Of a stretch of 18,756 nucleotides of DNA, positions 7,312-14,425 are shown one piece after another (the stretch's first letter is position 1; each line of letters opens with the position of its first letter). The position numbers and the translations under genes were made by a program. This DNA is from DMER01 sp003451645 (GTDB taxonomy: Bacteria > Pseudomonadota > Alphaproteobacteria > Micropepsales > Micropepsaceae). The DNA is taken from positions 1 through 18,756 of the forward strand of contig DALYLR010000053.1 of assembly GCA_031976175.1 (NCBI GenBank). Direction: 5' to 3'. The notes beneath the pieces were generated by a model. That model was not told the DNA's origin. It ran no database searches and saw nothing but the letters and a program-made list of their open reading frames with translations.

Positions 7312-8196
7312 ATGACCCCGACAGACGCCAAGACCTCATTCCCGTCACTCAAAGTTCAGCCTATGGATATCGATAACCGGCCGCGCAACCTTTCGTTTGT
7401 GCGCTCGGCCCCTGAGCGGCATTGGCTAGGCGGCGATCCGGTGGCGACCGCCTGGTTCAACGCGCTGTCCCTGACTTTCCCGGATGGCGAGCGGTTTTTT
7501 ATCGATGCGGTCAAGGCGCACCGTCATTTGGCGGAGGGCAAGCTCGCCGAGGATGTGAAGGACTTCATCGTCCAGGAAGCACTGCACACGCGCGAGCATG
7601 CGGCGCTCAACGGCCATATCGATCATGGCCATTATCCGGTCGACAAGATTGAGGCGATGGTCAAGGCGCGCACTGATTTGGGCCGCACGCGCGGTCCTAT
7701 CCCGATGTTGGTGGTCACCACCTGCCTGGAACATTTCACAGCGATCCTCGCTGATGACATGCTCAAGAATGACAAGGACTTGAGCGCAGCACCGGATAAT
7801 TTGCGCCGTCTGTGGCTCTGGCATGCGGTGGAAGAAACCGAGCACAAATCGGTTGCCTATGATCTTTGGCAACGAGTGGCTGCGCGCTGGTCGCATTTCG
7901 GGCGGTATATGATCCGGGTGCGTGCGATGGCCATCGTCTCCTGCATGTTCATGTGGAACGTGACCACCTATGCGCTGATGCTGCTAAAGGCGGATGGGAT
8001 TACGGGCTTTGAGGCGCGCAAGCGGCTCTATGGCTATTTGCTGGGCCGCCCCGGCCCGTTGCGGCGGATTGCGGGCGCCTATTTCGATTGGTACCGCCCA
8101 GGCTTCCACCCTTGGGATCATGACAATCGCACATTGCTCGATCAGTGGCGCCCCGTGTTTGACGCTGAGGCCCGTGCAATCCAAGCAGCTGAATAG
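7312..8196 (+). CDS. Predicted metal-dependent hydrolase (COG3687 / PF10118 type)
   Basis: This 294-residue protein has the family opening of COG3687: RHWLGGDPVATAWFNALSLTFPDGERFF, followed by FIVQEALHTREHAALN and, later, CLEHFTAIL and WLWHAVEETEHKSVAYDL. The carboxylate/histidine set (Glu60, Glu89, His92, Glu95/His96, Glu140/His141, Glu174-177, His178) sits on successive helices, as in ferritin-like di-metal four-helix bundles. One or two membrane-associating helices may lie near 205-225 (AMAIVSCMFMWNVTTYALML). The reaction is not known for the family. GGAG at 7301-7304 is seven bases before the ATG at 7312 and too close to the ATG at 7306, so 7312 is chosen. The divergent TetR gene is the likely regulator. 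Confidence 0.85.
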   Translation: MTPTDAKTSFPSLKVQPMDIDNRPRNLSFVRSAPERHWLGGDPVATAWFNALSLTFPDGERFFIDAVKAHRHLAEGKLAEDVKDFIVQEALHTREHAALNGHIDHGHYPVDKIEAMVKARTDLGRTRGPIPMLVVTTCLEHFTAILADDMLKNDKDLSAAPDNLRRLWLWHAVEETEHKSVAYDLWQRVAARWSHFGRYMIRVRAMAIVSCMFMWNVTTYALMLLKADGITGFEARKRLYGYLLGRPGPLRRIAGAYFDWYRPGFHPWDHDNRTLLDQWRPVFDAEARAIQAAE

Positions 8197-8209
8197 TCTG
8201 CGAAACGCC

Positions 8210-8269
8210 CGCCAGAAAATGATGGCCTGGCTCAAGCGGTGGCACGAGCCAGGCCATACTCATCTGGCG
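8210..8269. terminator. Long nested inverted repeat between convergent genes, probable bidirectional terminator
   Basis: An inner perfect 12-bp stem (ATGGCCTGGCTC at 8222-8233, GAGCCAGGCCAT at 8246-8257) with a 12-base loop is enclosed by an outer 7-bp stem (CGCCAGA 8210-8216, TCTGGCG 8263-8269). A symmetric 5x5 internal loop separates the two stems. It fills the gap between the convergent hydrolase and GST genes. There is no T-run on the plus strand. The minus strand has a short TTTT just after the inner stem, so it would best serve the GST transcript. Confidence 0.6.
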
Positions 8270-8276
8270 CGCACGA

Positions 8277-8888
8277 TTATTTCATCAGGCCTTCTGCCTT
8301 CAGCGCTTCTTGCACTTTGGGCCGCGCGCTCACACGCTCCTGAAAGGCCTTCACATTCGGCCATTGACCCAGATCGATGCCCACAAAGTTCGACCAATTG
8401 GTCACCGTGAAGCAATAGCCGTCCGCGACCGTGAACTGATTGCCCATCAGGTAGTTGTGCTTCCCAAAGTGCTCGTTCAGGTGAGCGAACTTCTTGCCCA
8501 GTGCCTCCTTGGCGATCGCCTTATAAGCATCGGGTGTCGTTGGCGAGAACAGCGGGCTGAATCCCTTATGGACCTCGGAGGTGATGAAGTTCAGCCATTC
8601 CTGCAAATGATAGCGCGCCAAGGTGCCGTTGGCGGGCGCCAAACCGGTCTGCGGGGCTTGGTCGGCAACCCACTGCACGATCGCTGGGCCTTCGGTGAGG
8701 ATTTCGCCCGAGTTCAGCTTCAAGGTCGGCACTTGCCCCTTGGGATTGATCGCCAGAAAGTCACCGCCTGACTTCACTTGCTTGCTTTTGAGATCCACTT
8801 GTTCGGCCTTGAACTCAAGGCCTGCCTCACGCAAGGCGATATGGGGCGAAAGCGAGCAGGCGGCGGGGGAGAAATAAAGGGTCGTCAT
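8277..8888 (-). CDS. Glutathione S-transferase, beta-class-like
   Basis: This 203-residue cytosolic enzyme has an N-terminal thioredoxin-like domain that opens TLYFSPAACSLSPHIALREAGL, the hallmark of bacterial beta-class GSTs, with Cys11 at the usual catalytic position. NPKGQVPTLKL carries the cis-proline, and LTEGPAIVQWVAD carries the Glu/Ser that hold the gamma-glutamyl group. The helical C-terminal domain includes FTVADGYCFTVTNW, the N-capping-box region. The start at 8888 has GAGGAG about six bases upstream; a longer reading to 9005 has no domain support. It lies downstream of the chorismate mutase gene on the same strand with 132 bases between, enough for its own promoter. Two small dyads lie in that gap. 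Its role is probably detoxification or thiol redox; the substrate is unknown. Confidence 0.93.
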   Translation of the reverse strand: MTTLYFSPAACSLSPHIALREAGLEFKAEQVDLKSKQVKSGGDFLAINPKGQVPTLKLNSGEILTEGPAIVQWVADQAPQTGLAPANGTLARYHLQEWLNFITSEVHKGFSPLFSPTTPDAYKAIAKEALGKKFAHLNEHFGKHNYLMGNQFTVADGYCFTVTNWSNFVGIDLGQWPNVKAFQERVSARPKVQEALKAEGLMK

Positions 8889-8919
8889 CGTTGTCTCCTC
8901 GAGAGGTGTTAGCGATGCT

Positions 8920-8933
8920 GAGACCATAGTCTC
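8920..8933. promoter_or_regulatory. Short dyad upstream of the GST gene
   Basis: GAGAC and GTCTC are perfect arms separated by CATA, about 31 bases before the GST start. The position suits an operator or a 5'-leader hairpin. It is short enough to be chance. Confidence 0.25.
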
Positions 8934-8986
8934 TAAGGCGCCGTCTTGAGAATGAGAGGCGCATGGGATTGAACGCATGCGCCCTT

Positions 8987-9000
8987 CACACTTTAGTGTG
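8987..9000. promoter_or_regulatory. Compact 14-bp dyad between chorismate mutase and GST genes
   Basis: CACACT and AGTGTG are perfect arms around TT, 20 bases after the chorismate mutase stop and about 100 bases before the GST start. The two-base centre is too tight for an RNA hairpin loop, so a DNA-binding site is more likely than a terminator. The cognate regulator is unknown. Confidence 0.3.
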
Positions 9001-9020
9001 TGCACATCTCCTTCGCAGGA

Positions 9021-9371
9021 TCACGAACGCTCAGGCGCATTAGTGGCGTCCCACACCACAAACTCATGCGCGATGCAGCCTTCCATGAGTGCGCGCCACA
9101 CAGGCTCCGCGATCGTGAAGGGGAAGTCCTCCGCAGCACAAGCCGCCGCAACCTTGTCGAGCACGTCCTGGATGCGCGCTTCATCCCGGACGCGGTTGCG
9201 GTCCTGCTTGATGACGCCCGCTCTTTCGATGTAGGTCAGCCTCTCGCTCAGAAGGCGCACCAAAGCCCGGTCAACACGATCAATCTCGCGCCGGACGTCG
9301 CTCATGGATGTGCAGGCGCTGGCCGGCATGGCAGGCTCAACGTCGGACCTACGGTTTGCTAGGGCGGTCAT
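9021..9371 (-). CDS. AroQ-fold chorismate mutase (PchB-like)
   Basis: This 116-residue all-helical protein shows the AroQ pattern: DVRREIDRVDRALVRLLSERLTYIERAGVIKQ, then VRDEARIQDVLDKV and a last helix ending CIAHEFVVWD. By hand alignment to the E. coli chorismate mutase domain, Arg27, Arg44, Lys55, Asp63 and Arg66 match substrate-binding positions, while the Glu52 position appears to be Ile67. The general shape also fits isochorismate pyruvate-lyase PchB. The likely reaction is chorismate to prephenate for Phe/Tyr synthesis. The ATG at 9371 has GAGGAG seven bases upstream; the GTG at 9389 is less likely. The ~20 N-terminal residues before the core look unstructured. It is divergent from the ferredoxin reductase gene, sharing a strong dyad. 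Confidence 0.85.
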   Translation of the reverse strand: MTALANRRSDVEPAMPASACTSMSDVRREIDRVDRALVRLLSERLTYIERAGVIKQDRNRVRDEARIQDVLDKVAAACAAEDFPFTIAEPVWRALMEGCIAHEFVVWDATNAPERS

Positions 9372-9456
9372 GGCGCGCTCCTCACTCACTGCTCTTTAAG
9401 TCGGTGAAACGGGGCGGCATGACAAGGGTGTGATGCAGGGCGCATTGACGCGGAGG

Positions 9457-9483
9457 TCTCATTTCACATACGGTGATATGAGA
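9457..9483. promoter_or_regulatory. Near-perfect 27-bp inverted repeat, probable operator
   Basis: The left arm TCTCATTTCAC (9457-9467) and right arm GTGATATGAGA (9473-9483) match in 10 of 11 positions around the five-base centre ATACG. It sits in the divergent gap between the chorismate mutase and ferredoxin reductase genes, 30 bases before the reductase ATG and overlapping the expected -35 region of a promoter whose -10 would be TATAAC at 9492-9497. No good -35 sequence accompanies that -10, which fits an activator-dependent or repressed promoter. The size fits a dimeric regulator of TetR, MarR or GntR type; no such gene is adjacent. Confidence 0.6.
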
Positions 9484-9513
9484 AATATTCGTATAACAAA
9501 GAGAAAGTGTTAA

Positions 9514-10572
9514 ATGTCGAAGGCTGAGTTGACGGTGCATGCCCCGGGCGGGCGCCACGAGACCGATGTGATCCTGATTGGTGCGGGGCCAGTGGGTTTG
9601 TTTGCCGTGTTTGAGCTGGGGCTTTTGGACCTCAAGGCGCATCTGATCGATATCCTCGACCGGCCGGGCGGGCAGTGTGCGGAGCTCTATCCTGAGAAAC
9701 CCATCTATGACATTCCCGGATTGCCGATCGTCACCGGTCAGGAGCTGACGGACCGCTTGCTGGACCAGATCAAGCCCTTTGGCGCGCAGTACCACTATGG
9801 GCAAATGGCGGAAAGCCTTACCCGCCTTCCCGATAACCGCTGGGAAGTAGTGACGGATCAGGGCACGACGATCGTGGCTCCCGTGGTCGCAATTGCCGCT
9901 GGCGGCGGCTCCTTTGTGCCCAAACGCCCGCCCATCGCGGGGATTGAGGCTTATGAGGGCAAGTCGGTGTTCTACGCCGTGCGCCGAATGGAGCAGTTCC
10001 GTGGCCGGGACATTGTCATCGCAGGCGGCGGCGATTCCGCTCTCGACTGGACGCTCAATCTGGCGCCCCTCGCGCGATCATTGACACTTGTCCATCATCG
10101 CGACGGGTTCAGGGCGGCTCAGCACAGCGTCAATCAGATGAAAGAGCTGGTCGAGGCGGGAAAGATGGAATTCCACATTGCCTCTATCGCCGGGCTGAAA
10201 GGTCAAGATGGTCAACTGGAGGCGGTCACGCTCACCTCTAAGGAGCGCGGGACTTACGATCTCAAGGCCGATGCCTTGCTGCCCTTTTTTGGCCTGACCA
10301 TGAAGCTGGGGCCGGTGGCCAATTTCGGCCTAAACCTGCATGAGAACCTTATCCCCGTCGATACCGAGAAGTTCGAGACCTCCGCGCCGACCGTTTTTGC
10401 GATTGGCGACATCAATACCTATCCGGGCAAGTTGAAACTGATCCTCTCCGGCTTCCACGAGGCGGCCTTGATGGCGCAGCAGGCGTTCCGCTATTGCCGC
10501 CCTAATGAAAAGCTCCGCTTTCAGTACACAACGTCGTCCACTTCTCTGCAGAAGAAATTGGGGGTCGCGTGA
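9514..10572 (+). CDS. Ferredoxin--NADP+ reductase, thioredoxin-reductase fold
   Basis: This 352-residue flavoenzyme moves electrons between NAD(P)H and ferredoxin. The FAD motif GAGPVG (23-28) and PGGQCAELYPEKPIYDIPG are characteristic of the TrxR-like FNR group (YumC/CT-FNR type). The NADPH domain has GGGDSALDW (171-179), and FAIGDINTYPGKLKLILSG binds the flavin near 296-314. The CxxC redox pair of thioredoxin reductase is absent, which supports FNR over TrxR. A C-terminal tail (YTTSSTSLQKKLG) fits the extension seen in this group. The next gene is a [2Fe-2S] ferredoxin overlapping by four bases (GTGA), its likely electron partner. The ribosome site is weak (GAGAAAG). A 27-bp dyad upstream suggests specific regulation. 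Confidence 0.92.
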   Translation: MSKAELTVHAPGGRHETDVILIGAGPVGLFAVFELGLLDLKAHLIDILDRPGGQCAELYPEKPIYDIPGLPIVTGQELTDRLLDQIKPFGAQYHYGQMAESLTRLPDNRWEVVTDQGTTIVAPVVAIAAGGGSFVPKRPPIAGIEAYEGKSVFYAVRRMEQFRGRDIVIAGGGDSALDWTLNLAPLARSLTLVHHRDGFRAAQHSVNQMKELVEAGKMEFHIASIAGLKGQDGQLEAVTLTSKERGTYDLKADALLPFFGLTMKLGPVANFGLNLHENLIPVDTEKFETSAPTVFAIGDINTYPGKLKLILSGFHEAALMAQQAFRYCRPNEKLRFQYTTSSTSLQKKLGVA

Positions 10573-10883
10573 AGATCATCGTCACGGACCGCGCGGGCGA
10601 TGTGCATCCGCTCGAAGCGCTGGAGGGGTGGCGGATCATGGAAATCATCCGCGATTATGGCCTGCCGATTAAGGCAGAGTGCGGGGGCGCGTGTTCCTGC
10701 GCCACCTGCCATGTCTATGTCGATCCGGCGTGGGCGGACAAACTTGTACCGCCTACGGAGGAAGAGATCGACATGCTCGACCAGGCCTTTGATGTGAACG
10801 AGCGCTCGCGCCTGTCCTGTCAGATCCTTATGCGAGATGATTTGGATGGCCTTCAAATCACCTTGGCGCCCGAGGGTATTTAA
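10569..10883 (+). CDS. [2Fe-2S] ferredoxin, adrenodoxin type
   Basis: This 104-residue electron carrier shows the adrenodoxin-type cluster spacing: Cys38-x5-Cys44-x2-Cys47 and Cys84 (SCQILM), within AECGGACSCATCHVYV. Cys42 is an extra cysteine between the first two ligands. The segment VPPTEEEIDMLDQAFDVNERSRLSCQ is the acidic interaction helix typical of putidaredoxin/FdxB-like proteins that receive electrons from an FNR-type flavoprotein and pass them to P450s, dioxygenases or Fe-S assembly. It starts with GTG overlapping the stop of the reductase gene (GTGA), so the two are translationally coupled. No P450 or Isc gene is visible nearby, so the final acceptor is unknown. Confidence 0.95.
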   Translation: MKIIVTDRAGDVHPLEALEGWRIMEIIRDYGLPIKAECGGACSCATCHVYVDPAWADKLVPPTEEEIDMLDQAFDVNERSRLSCQILMRDDLDGLQITLAPEGI

Positions 10884-10942
10884 CCGCGCCTTCACCCTGA
10901 GCGAATAAAGTCACCCGCGCGTATTGATGTGTGGGGTGCGGC

Positions 10943-11491
10943 TTGAGCGGCTATGATTTCTCAAGGATGAGCTGTTTGGTGGTGGAGGATTCGACCTTCA
11001 TCCGCTCGCTCGTGATTTCATGTCTGAACGCGATGGGTGTCAGCCAGATCAAGGTCGCCGGCCATGGCGGCGAGGCCATCGAGTGGCTTAAACTCACCAA
11101 GTCCGATCCGATGAAGGCGGGGGTCTTGTCCATCGATATGGTCATCAGTGACTGGGAGATGGAACCCGTGAACGGGCAAATGCTCCTGCGCTGGGTCCGA
11201 AGGCACGCCGATAGTCCCAACCGGTTTATTCCCTTCATCATGCTGTCCGGTTACTCCGACATGACGCATGTGGCGGCCGCGCGCGACCTTGGCGCCCATG
11301 AGTTCATTGGCAAGCCATTCTCGGTGCGCGTCTTGGCCCAAAAGATTAGCGGCCTCATCGAGAGCAACCGCCAATTCGTGCACTCCAAGGACTATTTCGG
11401 TCCGGACCGCCGCCGGCGCAACGAGCCGTATTCGCAAGACCGCCGTGTCTTAACCGACCGCGATCCGGGCGTGGAGGTGGTCTATGGCTAA
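10943..11491 (+). CDS. Single-domain (CheY-like) response regulator with Arg-rich C-terminal tail
   Basis: Read from the TTG at 10943 (182 residues), this is a receiver domain: acidic pair Glu15-Asp16, phosphoacceptor Asp70 in VISDWEMEP, Ser102 (MLSGYS) and Lys124 (GKPF). After the receiver (about residue 140) comes a short tail with YFGPDRRRRNEP and DRRVLTDRD, a motif I associate with alphaproteobacterial stand-alone regulators. There is no DNA-binding or enzymatic output domain. A GGGG stretch six bases before the TTG supports that start; a GTG at 10931 and an ATG at 10967 are alternatives. It overlaps the Hpt-like gene by eight bases, which implies the two proteins work together. No histidine kinase is adjacent. 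Confidence 0.88.
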   Translation: MSGYDFSRMSCLVVEDSTFIRSLVISCLNAMGVSQIKVAGHGGEAIEWLKLTKSDPMKAGVLSIDMVISDWEMEPVNGQMLLRWVRRHADSPNRFIPFIMLSGYSDMTHVAAARDLGAHEFIGKPFSVRVLAQKISGLIESNRQFVHSKDYFGPDRRRRNEPYSQDRRVLTDRDPGVEVVYG

Positions 11492-12005
11492 TCCTGCAGT
11501 CGCCGCAAAGCCTGCGGTCAGGGTTCGTTTCTACCGCTTCCGCAATGCGCTGCGCGAAAAGCTCGCGGGCGGGCAGGGCGGCGCAATTGGCCTTAGCGAA
11601 GAGGTTCTAGCGCAGGTGCAATCGGCCATGGAGAGTTTGGCGGAGGATTATCCTGACTGGGTGGCGAAACAAATCGTCGACATGCGGGCGCACCACGCCA
11701 GGCTGATCGACACGCCTGAGGATCGCCGCAAGACCTATGATCTGATCCGCTGTATCGCGCAGGAACTGAAAGGCCAGGGTGCGACCTTCGGCTATCCGCT
11801 GGTGTCGACCTTTGCGCAGTCACTGCTCGATCCCACGGCCCCATCGGCCCCGCTCACCGACAACAATGTCGAGATCATCAAAGCGCATATTGATGCGATC
11901 GCCGCCGTCATGAATGACCGGGTCAAAGGCAATGGCGGTCAGATCGGCAAGGACCTGACCGCACAGCTTAAGGCCGCGATGGAAAAGCACAGCATCACAA
12001 GCTAG
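11484..12005 (+). CDS. Hpt-like helical protein with Gln at the phosphoacceptor position
   Basis: This 173-residue, all-helical protein starts inside the end of the response-regulator gene (eight-base overlap). The central segment IAQELKGQGATFGYPLVSTFAQSL resembles the Hpt motif HxLKGSAxxxG, but the residue that should be the phosphorylated His is Gln93 (CAG at 11760-11762). The later VEIIKAHIDAIAAVM and NGGQIGKDLTAQLKAAMEKH complete a helical bundle. I remember alphaproteobacterial relatives reading HD(I/M)KGQG at this place, so a His-to-Gln change is likely but needs alignment. It may therefore act as a phosphorylation-dead binding partner or inhibitor of the receiver encoded just upstream. 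His70, His71 and His133 are other histidines, but not in the motif. Confidence 0.7.
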   Translation: MANPAVAAKPAVRVRFYRFRNALREKLAGGQGGAIGLSEEVLAQVQSAMESLAEDYPDWVAKQIVDMRAHHARLIDTPEDRRKTYDLIRCIAQELKGQGATFGYPLVSTFAQSLLDPTAPSAPLTDNNVEIIKAHIDAIAAVMNDRVKGNGGQIGKDLTAQLKAAMEKHSITS

Positions 12006-12017
12006 CGCAACGGGCGA

Positions 12018-12036
12018 TCAAATCACTTCGATTTGA
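12018..12036. terminator. Small hairpin between convergent genes
   Basis: TCAAATC and GATTTGA form a perfect 7-bp stem around ACTTC, 13 bases after the Hpt-like gene. There is no T-run on either side, so termination activity is doubtful. Confidence 0.3.
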
Positions 12037-12081
12037 GAACGGTAAGTTGACTGTTTCGATTCCAACTGACCGCGCGATGCA

Positions 12082-14394
12082 CTAAGCCGCGAAACGGCCC
12101 TTGGTAATGGTCCAGACCTTGAGCGGCGTGATGGGCATGTCGATGTCGGTCACCCCATAGGGCCGCAAGGCATCGATCACCGCATTGACCAGGGCTGGCG
12201 CTGCGCCCACCGTGCCGGCCTCGCCACAGCCCTTGGCGCCCAACGGATTGGACGTACACGGAACTTCATGGGTCTTGAAGGTCATGGTGGGCATCGTGTC
12301 GGCGCGCGGCATCCAGTAATCCATGAAGGAGCCCGTGATCAACTGCCCGCTCTCCGGGTCATAGACCGCATGCTCCCCCATGGCCTGGCCAAGGCCTTGC
12401 ACCACGCCGCCATGGACTTGTCCCTCGACCAGCATCGGATTGATGATCCGGCCAAAGTCATCGACGATGGTGTAGGCCTCAATGGCATAGACGCCCGTTT
12501 CGGGGTCAATCTCGACCTCGGCGATGTGGCATCCATTCGGCCAGGAATTGCTGCGGTTCTTGTACTCGCCCTCGGCTGCCAGGCCCTCCACATCAGGCAG
12601 ATTGGCTTGTGACTTGGCAATCGCCGCAACGGCAAACAGGTCCAGCGCGCGGTTAGTGCCCGCTATCCGGAAGACACCATCGTGATAGTCGATATCGGCG
12701 GCTGCGGCCTCCAACTCGTTCGCGGCAATCTCCCGGCCCTTGTCAATCACCGTCTCAACGGCCACGCCAATGGCGCCGCCCGCCATGATCAGCGAGCGTG
12801 AGCCGCCCGTGCCGCCGCCACCGCGCGAGGCCTCGCTGTCCCCACAGGTGACTTTCACCCGCGCAATATCAATCCCAAGCTGCTCGGCGACCAATTGCGC
12901 ATAAGCGGTCTCATGCCCCTGGCCGTTGGTTTGCGTTCCCGCCACCACATGGACCTCGCCATCCGCGCGGACTTCGATATGGGCAAGTTCAAAGCCGCCC
13001 GCGGTTTTCTCGACATAATAGGCGATGCCAAAGCCGCGCAGCTTGCCTGCCGCACGCGCCTTTGACTGACGCGTTGCGAACCCTGCCGCGTCCGCAAGCC
13101 CCAGCGCCTCATTGAGATTTTTCTCAAATTGCCCTGAATCCAACATGCCGCCTGCGGGAAACTTATACGGCATGTGCTCGGGCTTGATGAAGTTGCGGCG
13201 GCGCAGCTCCGCGGGATCAATCTTCAGTTCGTGCGCTGCTTTATCGATGAGCCGCTCGATGACATAGGCAGCCTCCGGCCGTCCGGCTCCGCGATAGGCA
13301 TCTACCGGCACGGTGTTGGTCAGCACGCATTTGACGGAAGTGTAGAAGGCGGGGATCGTGTAGACGCCCACCTGCATGCCGGGGGCCGCTTGCGTCGGGA
13401 TAAAGGGCGCGAACTGCGAGAGATAAGCGCCCAGATTGGCGACCGTCCGGGTGCGGACGGCCGTGATTGTGTGGTTAGCATCCAGTGCGATCTCGGCCTG
13501 CGTGATGTTGTCCCGGCCTTGGGTGTCGGTCAGGAAGGACTCAGTGCGGTCGCCCGTCCATTTCACCGGCCGGTTCAGAATCTTGGCCGCCAGCAGCACC
13601 ATGACATATTCGGGGTAGAGGAACGACTTCATCCCAAAGCCGCCGCCCACATCCTTGGTGATCACGTGGACCTTGGAGTCGTCAGTCTTCAGAACGAATT
13701 TGGCCAGATTGCCGCGCATGCCAAAGACGCCCTGGCTGCCGGTGCGCAAGGTCCATTTGTTGAGGGCGGGATCGAACTGGCCGATGGCGCTGCGCGGCTC
13801 CATCGCATTGACGACGAGGCGCTGATTGTCGATCTCGATACGCGTGATGTGCTTGGCGGCCGCAAAGGCCCGGTCCGTTTGTGTCTTGTCTCCCAATTCG
13901 AAATCAAGCGCCAAATTGTTTGGAATCTCGGGCCAAATGGCGGGGCCGGTCAATGCCTCCGCTGTGCGCACCACGGGCGTCAAGGGGCTGTAATGGACGT
14001 CCACAAGTTCGACCGCGTCGCGGGCCTGGGCTGGCGTTGTGGCAACAACAAAGGCAACCGGATCGCCCAAATGGCGCACCATGCCATTGGCAAGGGCTGG
14101 CCTGGGCGTGGGCTGCATCGGTTTGCCATCGCGATGGGGGAGCATAGCGACACAAGGGACATCGCCAATCCCATGTGCGGCCAGATCGTCGTGGGTCAAG
14201 ACCGCCAAGACGCCAGGCGCGGCGAGCGCCTTCGCCCGGTCAATGCCAGTGATCCGCGCAAAGGCGTGTGGCGAGCGCACAACCGCACCAAAGGCCAGGC
14301 CCGGCAGGGTCAAATCATCCGTATACTGGCCACGGCCCGTGATCAGGCGGTCATCCTCAAGCCTGCGAACCGGTTGTCCGGCGCCAAACTTCAT
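12082..14394 (-). CDS. Xanthine dehydrogenase/CoxL-family molybdopterin-binding large subunit (form II type)
   Basis: This 770-residue protein binds Mo-molybdopterin cytosine dinucleotide in the xanthine oxidase family. It opens with GAGQPVRRLEDDRLITGRGQYTDD, typical of CoxL-like subunits. It then shows KDVGGGFGMK (248-256), AYRGAGR (366-372), GTQTNGQGHETAY, and KGCGEAG near the C-terminus with Glu725 as the expected catalytic base. AYRGAGR marks form II; the form I carbon monoxide dehydrogenase loop AYxCSFR is absent, so CO oxidation is unlikely and the substrate is unknown. AAGGAG seven bases before 14394 fixes the start; the longer frame reading into the aldolase gene is rejected. The FAD (CoxM) and [2Fe-2S] (CoxS) subunits are not in the window. 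It follows the aldolase gene by 31 bases. Confidence 0.92.
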   Translation of the reverse strand: MKFGAGQPVRRLEDDRLITGRGQYTDDLTLPGLAFGAVVRSPHAFARITGIDRAKALAAPGVLAVLTHDDLAAHGIGDVPCVAMLPHRDGKPMQPTPRPALANGMVRHLGDPVAFVVATTPAQARDAVELVDVHYSPLTPVVRTAEALTGPAIWPEIPNNLALDFELGDKTQTDRAFAAAKHITRIEIDNQRLVVNAMEPRSAIGQFDPALNKWTLRTGSQGVFGMRGNLAKFVLKTDDSKVHVITKDVGGGFGMKSFLYPEYVMVLLAAKILNRPVKWTGDRTESFLTDTQGRDNITQAEIALDANHTITAVRTRTVANLGAYLSQFAPFIPTQAAPGMQVGVYTIPAFYTSVKCVLTNTVPVDAYRGAGRPEAAYVIERLIDKAAHELKIDPAELRRRNFIKPEHMPYKFPAGGMLDSGQFEKNLNEALGLADAAGFATRQSKARAAGKLRGFGIAYYVEKTAGGFELAHIEVRADGEVHVVAGTQTNGQGHETAYAQLVAEQLGIDIARVKVTCGDSEASRGGGGTGGSRSLIMAGGAIGVAVETVIDKGREIAANELEAAAADIDYHDGVFRIAGTNRALDLFAVAAIAKSQANLPDVEGLAAEGEYKNRSNSWPNGCHIAEVEIDPETGVYAIEAYTIVDDFGRIINPMLVEGQVHGGVVQGLGQAMGEHAVYDPESGQLITGSFMDYWMPRADTMPTMTFKTHEVPCTSNPLGAKGCGEAGTVGAAPALVNAVIDALRPYGVTDIDMPITPLKVWTITKGRFAA

Positions 14395-14425
14395 GGGGTC
14401 TCTCCTTGAAATGCGTGAGGCGGGC

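Noticed and set aside
13174..14409. 411-residue open frame on the plus strand
   Set aside because: It is antisense to the CoxL-like gene, whose motifs and ribosome site are clear, and its translation shows no domain. It is a GC-rich shadow frame.
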